Notes: a model not told the origin generated them from the sequence alone. Positions 40,101-50,902 are shown, numbered from the stretch's first letter. The stretch is DNA of 64,000 nucleotides from Lagopus muta (GCF_023343835.1 NC_064437.1:50418972-50482971), one strand, 5' to 3'. Program-made: numbers and translations.

Positions 40101-41879
40101 GTCTTATAGTGATACGTACATATAGAACACATCTAAATTTGCCTTTAAAAATAAACAAATACATAACGAACAATGGCTTAAAATGTCTTGAGTGAAACAT
40201 TCCATAACATACCTATGCCTCTGGTGATTTCCAGCATCAAAGGTCACCCTTTCTTCTGGTCACTTAGCAGCCTTTACATTAATTTCATGCTTTATGCATT
40301 GTAATAAATTTTTTGCTTATGTGGTTAGATGCTAAGAATGAAGTTCACAACAGACTGGATTTTGTAAAATGGATGTTTTTTTCTTTTTTTTTTTTTTTTT
40401 TTAAACAAAGTTTTTCAGAACCATCCACTGCCTGTGTTTTTAGAAAAGTAAAAATTGCAAAATTTATCATGTGCCAAGGAAGAGCATTTGTTCAACTGTG
40501 CTCTTAAGTTGTGTAGTAATGAATAAACAGTAAAATATATGACTGTGACTGGGAATAAAACCAAAGCAACTGATCTTCGCAATGCTTTTTTGGACACTGA
40601 AGACTGCTAAGAAGAGAAAACGTGGAAAACAAAAGAATGATGATATAAGATGCTGAAGAGAATAAACATACAGTCTATGGTAATTAGTGTATATTTTAGA
40701 TATGCTGCCAGGTGGATGAGACAAAGGTGCGTGTCAGCGTTATCGCTCTTGGGTTTTGATTACTCCAGCAATTTTAAGTGGCTGTATTAGAAGGGGTGCA
40801 GAAATTTCATGATAGTTCACACCATCTAATAGAGGTTGTCTAGTCACAACTCAGAGGAAAACGTTGTCTTCCTCATATGCTTGACAATAACCTTTCTTCC
40901 TTGAAGTTCTGTTACTCTGTCCCACAGTTCGTGCTGTACCTGAGCTTAACTCCGAATTCCTTGAATTCAATAATAAACTTTTCATACAGTTGAAAGATAT
41001 TTGACTGACAATCTGTTTCCAGGATCTTATCAGTTTATTGTTATTTTTTGTGAGGGCAGTAAGTTACATTGTTATTTGTAATACATGTGCAATTACTGTA
41101 GGAATTGTGCAAATTTAAATAAAGATATTTTGGTAACGTTTTCTGCCAAGAAGCAGTTCCTGAATTTCACCTGGGTAAACAGATAGGAAATAAAGTTCAG
41201 CAATTTTTTCTCTCATGAAAACACTGTGACTGTAGATTATACGTGACTTCAGAGATGTTCCAAAAGCCAGCAGAATCTTGGTCCTCTAGTGTGAGGTTTG
41301 GACAGCAAACTTTAGACTTAGACTATAGATTATTGGAAATGTTTCCTCATAAGAAACCATTGCTGAAAAATGTTCTACTGAAACTATTTTGCTCCTTTCT
41401 CTTCTTCTTTATTTTCAGTTTGTAAAAATGAATGTTTTCAGACAACTTTAACTGGTAACTTTTCCTTCATTTAATGCACAACTTCTCACCTAATGAAGAA
41501 AACGAGAGACCCTCAAAATCAACCTTCTTCAGGCAGTCATTCAGGTCTGTTTTGCTGGGATTCCAGACAAGAAACCTACGCGCTAGGGACATGGCTGACC
41601 TGAAGGAACACATTAGTGATGTTTTTGAGGGATCCTGAGTCTCCCCCAAGGGGAAACACTGCTTCATCTCAGCGTTTTCCAAACTGGTGACAGAACCATT
41701 TACTGCTCTTCCAGTGAGATGCTGAAAAGGAGAGAAAGAAAAAAAAAGTGTATAACACTAGTAGAACTGGGCCTCCCTCAGCCACTCCTCTCTAGCCAAA
41801 AAATTTCTGAGACTGACCATCCCACCCTCAAAAAATAATCTCTTTCAAGATAGTGCAAATCCCAGCAAACAGCCCCAAA

Positions 41880-41935
41880 CTAGCAGCTAAAAGTACAACC
41901 CCCACAAAGTGGGGTGTTGTGCTTTTGGCTGCTAG
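41880..41935. repeat. 26-bp near-perfect hairpin with 3-nt loop
   Basis: Bases 41880-41905 pair with 41909-41935: 26 base pairs (two of them G-T type in RNA) with one bulged T at 41915 and a loop of AAA. The outermost bases are CTAGCAGC and GGCTGCTAG. The length would suit a small-RNA precursor, but the 3-nt loop is unusually tight. It could equally be a recent palindromic insertion. No host transcript is visible. Confidence 0.85.
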
Positions 41936-42699
41936 TCATCAATAACCTCAAAGCCAACTCCACCTAACACACACCAACCAGACAGCTCCAAAACACAGAG
42001 ACAACCAACCTGCCACACCAAGTGCTAACTACACACAAGACACTTCCAGAAACTAATACAAACCTCAAAGGCAACAAAACCAATCAGGCACATGCCAACA
42101 TCTTATGCCTACCTGTTACCTCTGCTCCTTCACCAGATCAGGACCCCACACTCCAGCACGGAAGGGCTGCTCACACTTCACTCCATTCCTTCAGGCCTGC
42201 AAGAAAAGCACACCACACTCAGTCCCGGCCATAAGCTCTATCCCAGAGGCAGCACACAGGTAAGGGATGAATAGATACAGCTCACCTTGCTCCACAGAGG
42301 CACCACTGGGCTCCTCATTCCAGCCCTTAACATGCAGGAAGAGTCATGAACCAGTTCCACCCTCTAGTGGGAGGGTTCACATCACTCACAGCCAGTCCTC
42401 ACCCTGCAACAAGAGCAACATCACAGAGCCATACAGAATGGAAACACCCCTCTAGAAAACATCTGGCCCACTTCCCTACCACACATCACCCAGGAAAGCA
42501 TCCAGACTACTGGAATGAGCCCCAGCAAAGGGGGCTGAGCAGCCTATTCCATCCCTCCCACTTTGTTCATTCTCCTTTCTGTTTGCATAGACCTTCTGGT
42601 GTTCAAGACAATGAACGCTTCCCCCCCAATGCTACCACCCTTCTCTCATCTACCTGGACAATCAATACAACATACAAAACTACCATTTGGTCCAGCACA

Positions 42700-43190
42700 A
42701 TTTCCCCTCAGTGAATCCACCTTGTCTGCTCCTTGGAAATTTCTCTTCCAGTCACTTGGAGATGACGCCTGGAACAAGTTGTTAAATCACCTTTCCAGAA
42801 ACAGAGATGAGGCCATGCTTCTCACCCTTTCTGAAGGCTTGCAGTGACGTCAGCTATCCTCCAGTCTTCAGGCACCTTTTCTGTAGGAAAGAGCAGAGGA
42901 AACGTGATAGAGCACTATTTGGCAGTCACCTCTGCCAGCTCCCTCAGCACACTCAGGCATTTGCTGGCATCCATCTTGCCAAAACTACCTTTGACCAGCT
43001 CCTCCACAATCAAAAGGAAGTTATCTTTCCTCCAGAATCCAGGGTTCCCGAGAAGCAGTCTCGCAGCAACAACTGAAGACAAAAAGGCATTCAGTGCAGA
43101 AACACATCCCCATTACCAGGGCCTCCACCTTGTAAAGCAGAGGCCCACACATTCTCTAGTCTCCTTTTCTCTGTTGAAAAACTTTTGTTA
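42700..43190 (-). mobile_element. Old CR1 LINE fragment
   Basis: Diverged text matching the order of the CR1 at 35580-36125: the CACTTGGAGATGACGCCTGG segment, GCTATCCTCCAGTCTTCAGG, CACCTCTGCCAGCTCCCTCA and a CAGAGGCCCACACATTCTCT segment near 43139-43158 all have counterparts there. Minus orientation, many indels, no frame. Older than the 34.4-kb copy. Confidence 0.75.
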
Positions 43191-46100
43191 GCCTGGACCC
43201 CCCTCCTAAAGTGGGTACTGAGAGGACCCTCACCTTCCTCAGCCCTTCTTTCTCTCAGATGTGAAAAGAAGAGAGATCTGAATGTGTGGAGTGAGGTGAG
43301 AGATCCTGCCATTCTCCAGGAGAAGAAGCAGGTTGTGTCATATGTAGGTGTCCACTGAATCGACTCCATCCAAAACAATCTAAAACTGTCAAGTGAACAA
43401 AGCCGCAACCAACTTCAACAATACATACACATCTCCTTTTAGGAGCAGTGTTTGAGCAGAATAGATATTTTATATCCCAAGAGGATATAAAATCACAAAA
43501 TCATCAATTGTCAATACCAATGTTATGAATGTTATGTGAAATCCACAAGTACTTTTTTTTTTTTTTTTTTTTAAGAAAAATGAGACTTGTTGGAACAAAC
43601 ATGCCAATCTTCACTGCTCAGGTGGATTGCAAACCAAAGTAGAACAAAGGGCCAGCAAAAACATGGTGCTCCACATTCTTAATTTAATAAAGCACAGTGG
43701 AATGCCCTCGAAGAGCATGAAATTCAAAAGCCTTTGGTCGGACTGAAACATTGTGGCAGGCAGATGTTTGTAAAAGTGCTAAACTGTAAATCTTACTGTT
43801 GATAGAATGTGCTGTTAAACACTTACTGGATACAACGTGACAGCCAAGCTGGATGAAAAGGAGAACGTACGTGAACACCCAGAACTAGCAGACCCAGGGC
43901 AGTGTGTCTGGGCTTGAACTAGGCGCTGAAAGTAAGCTCAGACAACGTTTATACATGTTTTTAATATTGAAATTGATCCCCATTGGGACTTAGTTAAGGC
44001 GAGCTGTACAAAGTTAATCTCATTTCCTTTTGTATTCCATTTCATATTTAATGTACGTTACAAGAGAGATACTGCACTAATCTTCGTTACTTTAATCCCT
44101 GTCCTGTCCTACTGTAGTTCAACAATGTGTGCAAGTATTCTTGTTAGAGGCATGGTCCTGAGAAGATGGCTGTGGAGCTGAACAGCATTTCTATTTCAGC
44201 TGCTGAAGCGTCCAGTAACTTCGGATGTCACCTAAACCCTCAGATGGAATACTTCCAGGCATTTTCGTGGGGATTGGTACATAGCAGTATGCCATAACTA
44301 CTGTTGCCAATTTGGGGTGAGCACTGTAAAGTGCATTTAGAGAAGAATGTACTTGAATGTAGCATACATGAAAAGCTTATTTTAATATTTTAGACAGCTA
44401 GATGTAATGTTGGGGTCTTAGAGCATTTTTCTTTGGTGGTCCAGGTTTTTGAAAATCTTAGCAAAATATTTGGAAATGAATATTGTTTTCACACGCGATA
44501 CAATTGCAAGAGGGGGATGTTTCACCCTTCTCAACAAAGTATCTGTGTTGATGAGAGTCTGTAAATGACCATAGAACTGACAAAGTCCAGAAGCATTTTC
44601 TTCGGTTCTGGTTTTTATTTTTATTTGTTTTAACAATGAGATTAAAAAACAAAACAAAACAAAACAAAAACACACACAAAAAAAACCATTGTCCATGTCC
44701 TTACTCTGCGGGTTTGGGATGTATTGTTGGTTTTTTGTTTGTTTATTTGTTTTTTCCTGGGAAGTAAAACAGGATAGGATATTGGTAATAAGGGAAAGTG
44801 GATTTATTACTGAGCAATTTGTACGCTATTTGACAGAACATTTCTGAATTCCAGTGTTGATAGCAGTTGGTGCTGCCTTTTCTGAATCTTTTACTTAGTT
44901 TGGAGTTCTGGGAAGTGTTTGTGGGTTTAATCAATTTACACTTTTGATAAGTAAACGCATTCCATGAGTAATGGAATGAGATTATTGCTAAGAAAAGATG
45001 AATGGAACAATGGATGTTCTATTTTACTATATATCCCGGGAAAAGTTATTCTTTTTTTCTCAGATTATAACCCTACTTTTCTTAGTACAGTATTATATAC
45101 TACGACAAAACTACTGTCTTACAATATCATGAAGAGAACCTCTGGGATGATGTTGTGTTAGCCTGAAAAATCCCTTTACTGGATCATTAGTATTGTTATT
45201 CTGATGTTATGTAGCCAGTTCTATTAGAACGTGCAGGAACTGTATGCACATCAAAATCAATTTACATGATATTAATGTCTTTTCAATCTCAACTGTATGA
45301 CACCATATTTTTCAAAGTACTTCAAACTACAAACAAAAGTAAACTTCAAACTAGAAAATGAATGCCCTGAATTATGTCTTCCAACGCATAAACATTAATT
45401 TTCCCCACATTTCCAGAAGCAACTTCAGCACAGCCTAAACCTACTGCCTATCATGGCTCTTAAATGAAGTTGCATTTTATGAATAGACTGCTCAAACAAA
45501 GCACTTGAAAAATAGTAAAATCCTATGTTAATTTTCCTACTGTGTTCTGATCTCCAGGTTGGACGCCTGTGCTACGCACCATCTGTACCACAGCCACTTC
45601 GCTCAGGTCCTGGGAGCCTTGTTCCAGGCAGTCCCTTTGCCTGGCTGACATGAAGGGTCAATGGCCTTTTCCTCGCAGCTGATGAGAGCCATTTCTGCTG
45701 CAGGCTGTTTTGGCATCACCCGTCTCTGGAAGCACCTTATGTGCTGTATCCATCATGTGTCGCCTTCATAGACCCCTTTTCTACCATTGTTACAATGAGA
45801 AAGAACGTAGCCAGTGACAGAATGAAACGAATTTAGCAAACACAAACTGCAGGGCACAGCCATTACGTGAGTGTTTCCAACCACGGTGTGTAAATGAGTT
45901 ATAAAACAGTCTATAGCAGGTCTACAGAACAAGGATATCCTGAGTTGACAAATAAATTGTATCTTTCCTACATCAGGTATCACTTTTTTTCACTGTTTTT
46001 CCTCCATAACAGTATCCCAGAGCTCAGAAGGGATTTTTGCTATAGGGGCAGAGGTGGCAGGTGTCACACTGAAGAATTCCTTTAAAAATACATACATCTA

Positions 46101-46302
46101 TTTTATTTTTTAATTACTTTCGTGGGTATCTACAGCTCAGAAAGGAACACCTGATGTGTAGACGACTGTTAAAAGAAACACTGAAATGGAAGAAATGAGC
46201 TCCCCACAGGCAGCTCTGCCAGGTGACCGTTTGTGGGGTGAAATCACCTGTGAGGCAGCTCTGCTCCGAGGGGCCGGGCAGCAACGCCCGAGAGAAGGGC
46301 GG
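43191..46302. other. Gene-free stretch upstream of the repeat-RNA locus
   Basis: AT-rich, with a poly-T tract at 43553-43572 and a GT/CA-type patch at 44640-44690. GC content rises from about 46200. A direct repeat AGGCAGCTCTGC occurs at 46208 and 46253. No exon supported. Confidence 0.5.
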
Positions 46303-46319
46303 TGACCTTTGGGTGACCC
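46303..46319 (-). promoter_or_regulatory. DR5-type nuclear receptor site (RARE-like)
   Basis: On the minus strand GGGTCA, five spacer bases (CCCAA), then AGGTCA: a direct repeat of the nuclear-receptor half-site with 5-bp spacing, the classical retinoic acid receptor arrangement. It lies about 130 bp upstream of the TATA box of the repeat-RNA locus. Occupancy is unproven. Confidence 0.6.
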
Positions 46320-46375
46320 CGGCCTTGCCGCCCTCAGCTAGGAAGGGTGGGAACGCTCAGGTGAGAAGAGAAAGC

Positions 46376-46407
46376 GGCGGGAAACGACAAAGGCGGGAAA
46401 CGACAGA
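46376..46407 (+). promoter_or_regulatory. Tandem E2F-like sites, 16-bp direct repeat
   Basis: GGCGGGAAACGACAAA (46376-46391) is followed directly by GGCGGGAAACGACAGA (46392-46407). Each contains GCGGGAAA, the E2F/DP consensus. Two in-phase copies 40-75 bp upstream of the TATA box suggest cell-cycle-linked transcription. Confidence 0.65.
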
Positions 46408-46423
46408 GGCGTTCTAGGCTGCT

Positions 46424-46428
46424 ATTGG
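46424..46428 (-). promoter_or_regulatory. CCAAT box (inverted, ATTGG)
   Basis: CTATTGGCTGG contains an inverted CCAAT core, the NF-Y site, 22 bp upstream of the TATA box. It is close to the TATA box but fits a compact promoter together with the E2F pair. Confidence 0.65.
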
Positions 46429-46449
46429 CTGGCCGGCAGCCCGGACATC

Positions 46450-46456
46450 TATATAA
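46450..46456 (+). promoter_or_regulatory. TATA box (TATATAA)
   Basis: TCTATATAAGG stands in GC-rich sequence, directly downstream of the CCAAT and E2F-like sites. It predicts transcription to the right from about 46478-46482, into the repeat region. Confidence 0.75.
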
Positions 46457-46479
46457 GGTGCGCGGGCGGACAGGTGAGA

Positions 46480-46573
46480 AACGCAATCTCCACAGTGCGT
46501 GAGAAGAAGAGGGGTGCTGTGAGGAAAAGGCAGAGCGTAGAAGCGGCGGCGGCAAGCGGTCTCCAGAGCAGAG
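46480..46573 (+). other. Predicted first exon of the repeat RNA
   Basis: Starts about 30 bp after the TATA box and ends at a good donor (GCAGAG|GTACGG, GT at 46574). It contains no ATG; the long reading frame crossing it begins with GTG and simply runs into the stop-free minisatellite. Confidence 0.5.
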
Positions 46574-46657
46574 GTACGGAGGGGACGGGGTGCGGCGAAT
46601 TTGGGCTAAGGCGTGATGGGGTCGGGGCCGGACTGAGGTGCAACAGGCGGGGGCTTC

Positions 46658-48696
46658 GGCGCGCCCGGGGGGGCTTCGCGAGGCGAGGCGGCGCGCCCGG
46701 GGGGGCTTCGCGAGGCGAGGCGGCGCGCCCGGGGGGGCTTCGCGAGGCGAGGCGGCGCGCCCGGGGGGGCTTCGCGAGGCGAGGCGGCGCGCCCGGGGGG
46801 GCTTCGCGAGGCGAGGCGGCGCGCCCGGGGGGGCTTCGCGAGGCGAGGCGGCGCGCCCGGGGGGGCTTCGCGAGGCGAGGCGGCGCGCCCGGGGGGGCTT
46901 CGCGAGGCGAGGCGGCGCGCCCGGGGGGGCTTCGCGAGGCGAGGCGGCGCGCCCGGGGGGGCTTCGCGAGGCGAGGCGGCGCGCCCGGGGGGGCTTCGCG
47001 AGGCGAGGCGGCGCGCCCGGGGGGGCTTCGCGAGGCGAGGCGGCGCGCCCGGGGGGGCTTCGCGAGGCGAGGCGGCGCGCCCGGGGGGGCTTCGCGAGGC
47101 GAGGCGGCGCGCCCGGGGGGGCTTCGCGAGGCGAGGCGGCGCGCCCGGGGGGGCTTCGCGAGGCGAGGCGGCGCGCCCGGGGGGGCTTCGCGAGGCGAGG
47201 CGGCGCGCCCGGGGGGGCTTCGCGAGGCGAGGCGGCGCGCCCGGGGGGGCTTCGCGAGGCGAGGCGGCGCGCCCGGGGGGGCTTCGCGAGGCGAGGCGGC
47301 GCGCCCGGGGGGGCTTCGCGAGGCGAGGCGGCGCGCCCGGGGGGGCTTCGCGAGGCGAGGCGGCGCGCCCGGGGGGGGCTTCGCGAGGCGAGGCGGCGCG
47401 CCCGGGGGGGCTTCGCGAGGCGAGGCGGCGCGCCCGGGGGGGCTTCGCGAGGCGAGGCGGCGCGCCCGGGGGGGCTTCGCGAGGCGAGGCGGCGCGCCCG
47501 GGGGGGCTTCGCGAGGCGAGGCGGCGCGCCCGGGGGGGCTTCGCGAGGCGAGGCGGCGCGCCCGGGGGGGCTTCGCGAGGCGAGGCGGCGCGCCCGGGGG
47601 GGCTTCGCGAGGCGAGGCGGCGCGCCCGGGGGGGCTTCGCGAGGCGAGGCGGCGCGCCCGGGGGGGCTTCGCGAGGCGAGGCGGCGCGCCCGGGGGGGCT
47701 TCGCGAGGCGAGGCGGCGCGCCCGGGGGGGCTTCGCGAGGCGAGGCGGCGCGCCCGGGGGGGCTTCGCGAGGCGAGGCGGCGCGCCCGGGGGGGCTTCGC
47801 GAGGCGAGGCGGCGCGCCCGGGGGGGCTTCGCGAGGCGAGGCGGCGCGCCCGGGGGGGCTTCGCGAGGCGAGGCGGCGCGCCCGGGGGGGCTTCGCGAGG
47901 CGAGGCGGCGCGCCCGGGGGGGCTTCGCGAGGCGAGGCGGCGCGCCCGGGGGGGCTTCGCGAGGCGAGGCGGCGCGCCCGGGGGGGCTTCGCGAGGCGAG
48001 GCGGCGCGCCCGGGGGGGCTTCGCGAGGCGAGGCGGCGCGCCCGGGGGGGCTTCGCGAGGCGAGGCGGCGCGCCCGGGGGGGCTTCGCGAGGCGAGGCGG
48101 CGCGCCCGGGGGGGCTTCGCGAGGCGAGGCGGCGCGCCCGGGGGGGCTTCGCGAGGCGAGGCGGCGCGCCCGGGGGGGCTTCGCGAGGCGAGGCGGCGCG
48201 CCCGGGGGGGGCTTCGCGAGGCGAGGCGGCGCGCCCGGGGGGGGCTTCGCGAGGCGAGGCGGCGCGCCCGGGGGGGCTTCGCGAGGCGAGGCGGCGCGCC
48301 CGGGGGGGCTTCGCGAGGCGAGGCGGCGCGCCCGGGGGGGCTTCGCGAGGCGAGGCGGCGCGCCCGGGGGGGCTTCGCGAGGCGAGGCGGCGCGCCCGGG
48401 GGGGCTTCGCGAGGCGAGGCGGCGCGCCCGCCGGGGCTTCGCGAGGCGAGGCGGCGCGCCCGCCGGGGCTTCGCGAGGCGAGGCGGCGCGCCCGCCGGGG
48501 CTTCGCGAGGCGAGGCGGCGCGCCCGCCGGGGCTTCGCGAGGCGAGGCGGCGCGCCCGCCGGGGCTTCGCGAGGCGAGGCGGCGCGCCCGCCGGGGCTTC
48601 GCGAGGCGAGGCGGCGCGCCCGCCGGGGCTTCGCGAGGCGAGGCGGCGCGCCCGCCGGGGCTTCGCGAGGCGAGGCGGCGCGCCCGCCGGGGCTTC
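46658..48696. repeat. 32-bp CpG-saturated minisatellite, 63 copies plus a 20-bp partial
   Basis: Head-to-tail array of a 32-bp unit beginning GGCGCGCCCGGGGGGGCTTC and ending GCGAGGCGAGGC. The first 55 copies (46658-48420) are essentially identical except for three 33-bp copies with one extra G (near 47371, 48204 and 48235). The last 8 full copies plus a partial (48421-48696) all carry GG to CC, giving CCCGCCGGGG. Each unit is 28/32 G+C, with 18 G to 10 C on the plus strand and 7 CpGs counting the junction, roughly 440 CpGs in 2 kb. No stop codon exists in any frame on either strand over much of the array, which creates fake reading frames of over 700 codons. It lies just downstream of the predicted first exon. 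Confidence 0.97.
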
Positions 48697-49261
48697 AGAC
48701 CCATACAAACCTGCTGGCAAACTGCTGTGTGGGATCAGATGCTACGAGACAACAACAAGCAGCTATAATAAAGGAGATTTATTATCTGTTGCAGTATTCA
48801 TTCACACAGGTATACTTAATTTCAAATCTGAAATGGGGCAATGGGTATGGGCGAGGGCATGTGTTGTTCAGTGTAGTTGGAAGGTGTGAAGTACTAAAGT
48901 ACAGGTCTGCTGTCTAAGAAGCTAAAGGTGATAAACTATAGGAGAGAAAGGTAGGTTGATCCAACAGAAATATAAACTTGAATGTCAGGTTGTTAGTTCT
49001 CCTCTAAGGTGATAAAATCTAAAAATTAGCTCACTTGTATCATCATCAGGGAATGAGTAAATAAGATAAAATTACGGAACACAGAATCTGATATGAACAA
49101 CAAGACATGTTGAACTCTGGTTTAAAAAAAAAAAAAAAAAAAAAGAACAAAACACATCACTGCTGCAAGGGGACCACTCACATGAAAAAAGAGCTAAGAT
49201 GTCACAATGATAAACTTGGTATGGAAAAATTACTGCAGAGAGAAAGAGTACCACTACAACA
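48697..49261. other. Unique spacer between minisatellite and 2.1-kb repeats
   Basis: AT-rich unique sequence with a 22-A tract at 49123-49144. It offers candidate acceptors (TTATCTGTTGCAG near 48793, TTACTGCAG near 49238) that could join exon 1 to the repeated exons. No coding exon is seen. Confidence 0.5.
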
Positions 49262-49925
49262 AAGCCAGTGGCTGGGGGTCCCCTGTAAGCAGGGAAGCTG
49301 ACTCTTTGGCCACCGCTTTTTGCGTGCCCAGCCTCATTTGCCCAGTCTGCCCGCCTCTGTGATCTCCCGCGGCACCGGCTGGGAGTCCTCCGTGTGTCAG
49401 TGAGGTGAGGAAAAGCTGTTCAAAGTAGTTTTTGCTGGGATGAGCTTGGGGGCCGGCAGGGGGCTGGGGGGGGAGTGGGAAGGGGGGGGGGGGGAGGAGG
49501 GCCGGGGAGAGGGTTGCAAGGCCTTCCTTGGCTGGGTGGTCGCGTGCCAGGTTGTTTGGCGATGCTGCGTTTGCCTTTTCCTTCAGGTGGGGGGCTTGCC
49601 ACTCCGCAGGTCTAACAGTGTCCCCGCTGATGTTTCAGGAGCTGCTGCAGAAGAAAAGAAGCAGCGGCGTGGGGACGTGGGAGGCAGGAGCGAGCAAGAA
49701 GAGGAAGCCGAAGCGTGCAGATGCGGGGGGGAAGGAGAGAGGCACCCTGGGCAAAGCACCTGTCCCGTTAGCGGGGGCGCAGTCCCACTTGAGTTGAGCG
49801 TTGCCGGCGCCTTTGGCGATCTGGCCGGCTTTGTGCTGGGCGACCTCCCTGTAAGCAGGGCTCGGGTCTTTGCTTTTGCTGTAGTTGGCCTTTTGCCTTG
49901 CTGCTCCTTTGGCTGCCTGGGGAGC

Positions 49926-49956
49926 GTGGCCCCCTGTAACGCAGGGCGAGAGCCAC
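49926..49956 (+). ncRNA. Hairpin H3 (clear two-helix example)
   Basis: Outer GTGGC (49926-49930) pairs with GCCAC (49952-49956). Inner CCCTG (49932-49936) pairs with CAGGG (49942-49946) across a TAACG loop. Between the helices, one base lies on the 5' side and CGAGA on the 3' side. Confidence 0.8.
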
Positions 49957-50088
49957 CTCTCCGCACCCAAGTGGGAAACGGAGCTCGCCGGACCCCGAGG
50001 CCACCCTGTAAGCAGGGTAGTGCCGTTTCCCTGCCCCTCTTCCTCCTCCGGCCCCTCGGCCTCGTTGCCTGGTGGTGGCCTGTGAATG

Positions 50089-50117
50089 CGACGGCCCCGT
50101 ACTCGGGGTGTGCGTCG
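50089..50117 (+). ncRNA. Hairpin H5 (C-G variant of the inner helix)
   Basis: Outer CGACG (50089-50093) pairs with CGTCG (50113-50117). Inner CCCCG (50095-50099) pairs with CGGGG (50104-50108) across TACT. The 5' spacer is G and the 3' spacer TGTG. Compared with H3, the fourth inner pair and the whole outer helix are changed in a compensatory way. Confidence 0.8.
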
Positions 50118-50559
50118 AGGCCTCTGGCTTTACCTGCGAAGCCCCTTGGCGCGTTGAGGTCTGTGGCCTCCGTGCAGGCTAGGGACAGGTCACAGGCTCT
50201 TGTCTGTTGCCCGTGGTTGTGGGTTTATTCCCAGGGTTTGGCTGCGCTGCGTTGTCCTTCCCTTCTGGAAAGTCGTGCCTGTGTGTGTGTTCCCCTTCCT
50301 TTCCGTGTTTGCGTTGGTGGAGCGACTGAGCTTTCCCTTTAGGCCCCCACAGAGATGGCTGCAGCTTAGCTTTGACTTCCCGGGGGGGAATGGAGGACTT
50401 TGGCGCATGCCGCAAAAGGGGTGTTCCCTCTTAGTCCCACGAGCGCAGCGAGTGTCCTGTCTTCCTCCTTTTTTGTTAGTACAGATCAGAGCCACACGGT
50501 AGCTCTGTGGCCGAGGCCACCCTGTAGCCAGGGCTTGGGCCTGTCCTTGCTGGCGGCGT

Positions 50560-50586
50560 GACAGCCCCGTACTCGGGGTGCGTGTC
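50560..50586 (+). ncRNA. Hairpin H7
   Basis: Outer GACA (50560-50563) with TGTC (50583-50586). Inner CCCCG/CGGGG around TACT (50565-50578). Spacers G and TGCG. Same geometry as H5 with a different outer helix. Confidence 0.78.
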
Positions 50587-50902
50587 CCAAGCCGCGGAGC
50601 CCTCTGTCCCTGAGCAGCCCGCCCGCCCTGTAATCGGGTGTGGGGAGGCTGCGGCGTTGCAGCCGGCTGCTTTAGCCATCCAGCTGGTGGGAATGACCCC
50701 TCCCTGTCCCGTCAGAGGGTGCAGGTTGAGGTGCTGCTTGTGTGTGGAGTGACCTCCCTGCTCGGTGGGTCGAGGTTGCTTCCTAGGCTCCCAAAAACAA
50801 GACGTTGGTGATGTTGTGCTGCTGCCGGGCGGGCCAGCCTGTAGCTCAGGCGTTGGCGGGAGCCTTGCGCTCCGCGGGGCTTCTTGGAGAGGGTGAGGTG
50901 TG

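Larger units (their letters stand above)
36441..42699. other. Gene-free stretch with microsatellites
   Basis: No coding exon supported. It holds the purine microsatellite at 37024-37147, a (TTA)n patch at 38537-38570, a 10-bp inverted repeat (ATTACTGTAA, 39961-39970 with 39976-39985), a T tract (40387-40402) and the hairpin at 41880-41935. From about 41760 to 42700 the plus strand becomes C/A-rich and nearly lacks G, which I cannot explain by a known element. Confidence 0.5.

Noticed and set aside
46658..48696. CRISPR-like array
   Set aside because: No spacers: units are directly head to tail in a vertebrate genome. It is a minisatellite.
46449..48917. Reading frames of 704-764 codons on both strands
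   Set aside because: They arise because the 32-bp minisatellite unit has no stop codon in any frame. Both strands and several frames are open at once, starts are often GTG or outside any exon model, and the predicted proteins are pure 32-residue repeats.
49528..49797. Short basic peptide with KKRKPKR-like stretch at the start of the repeated exon
   Set aside because: The ATG lies inside the predicted intron. The terminal copy does not keep the frame, and the three copies are too similar to show codon-level selection. Kept only as a remote possibility.
49440..50342. 300-codon frame repeated at 51559-52461
   Set aside because: It crosses the predicted intron and the poly-G run, and has no domain. 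It is duplicated only because the DNA is duplicated. GC-rich sequence gives few stops.
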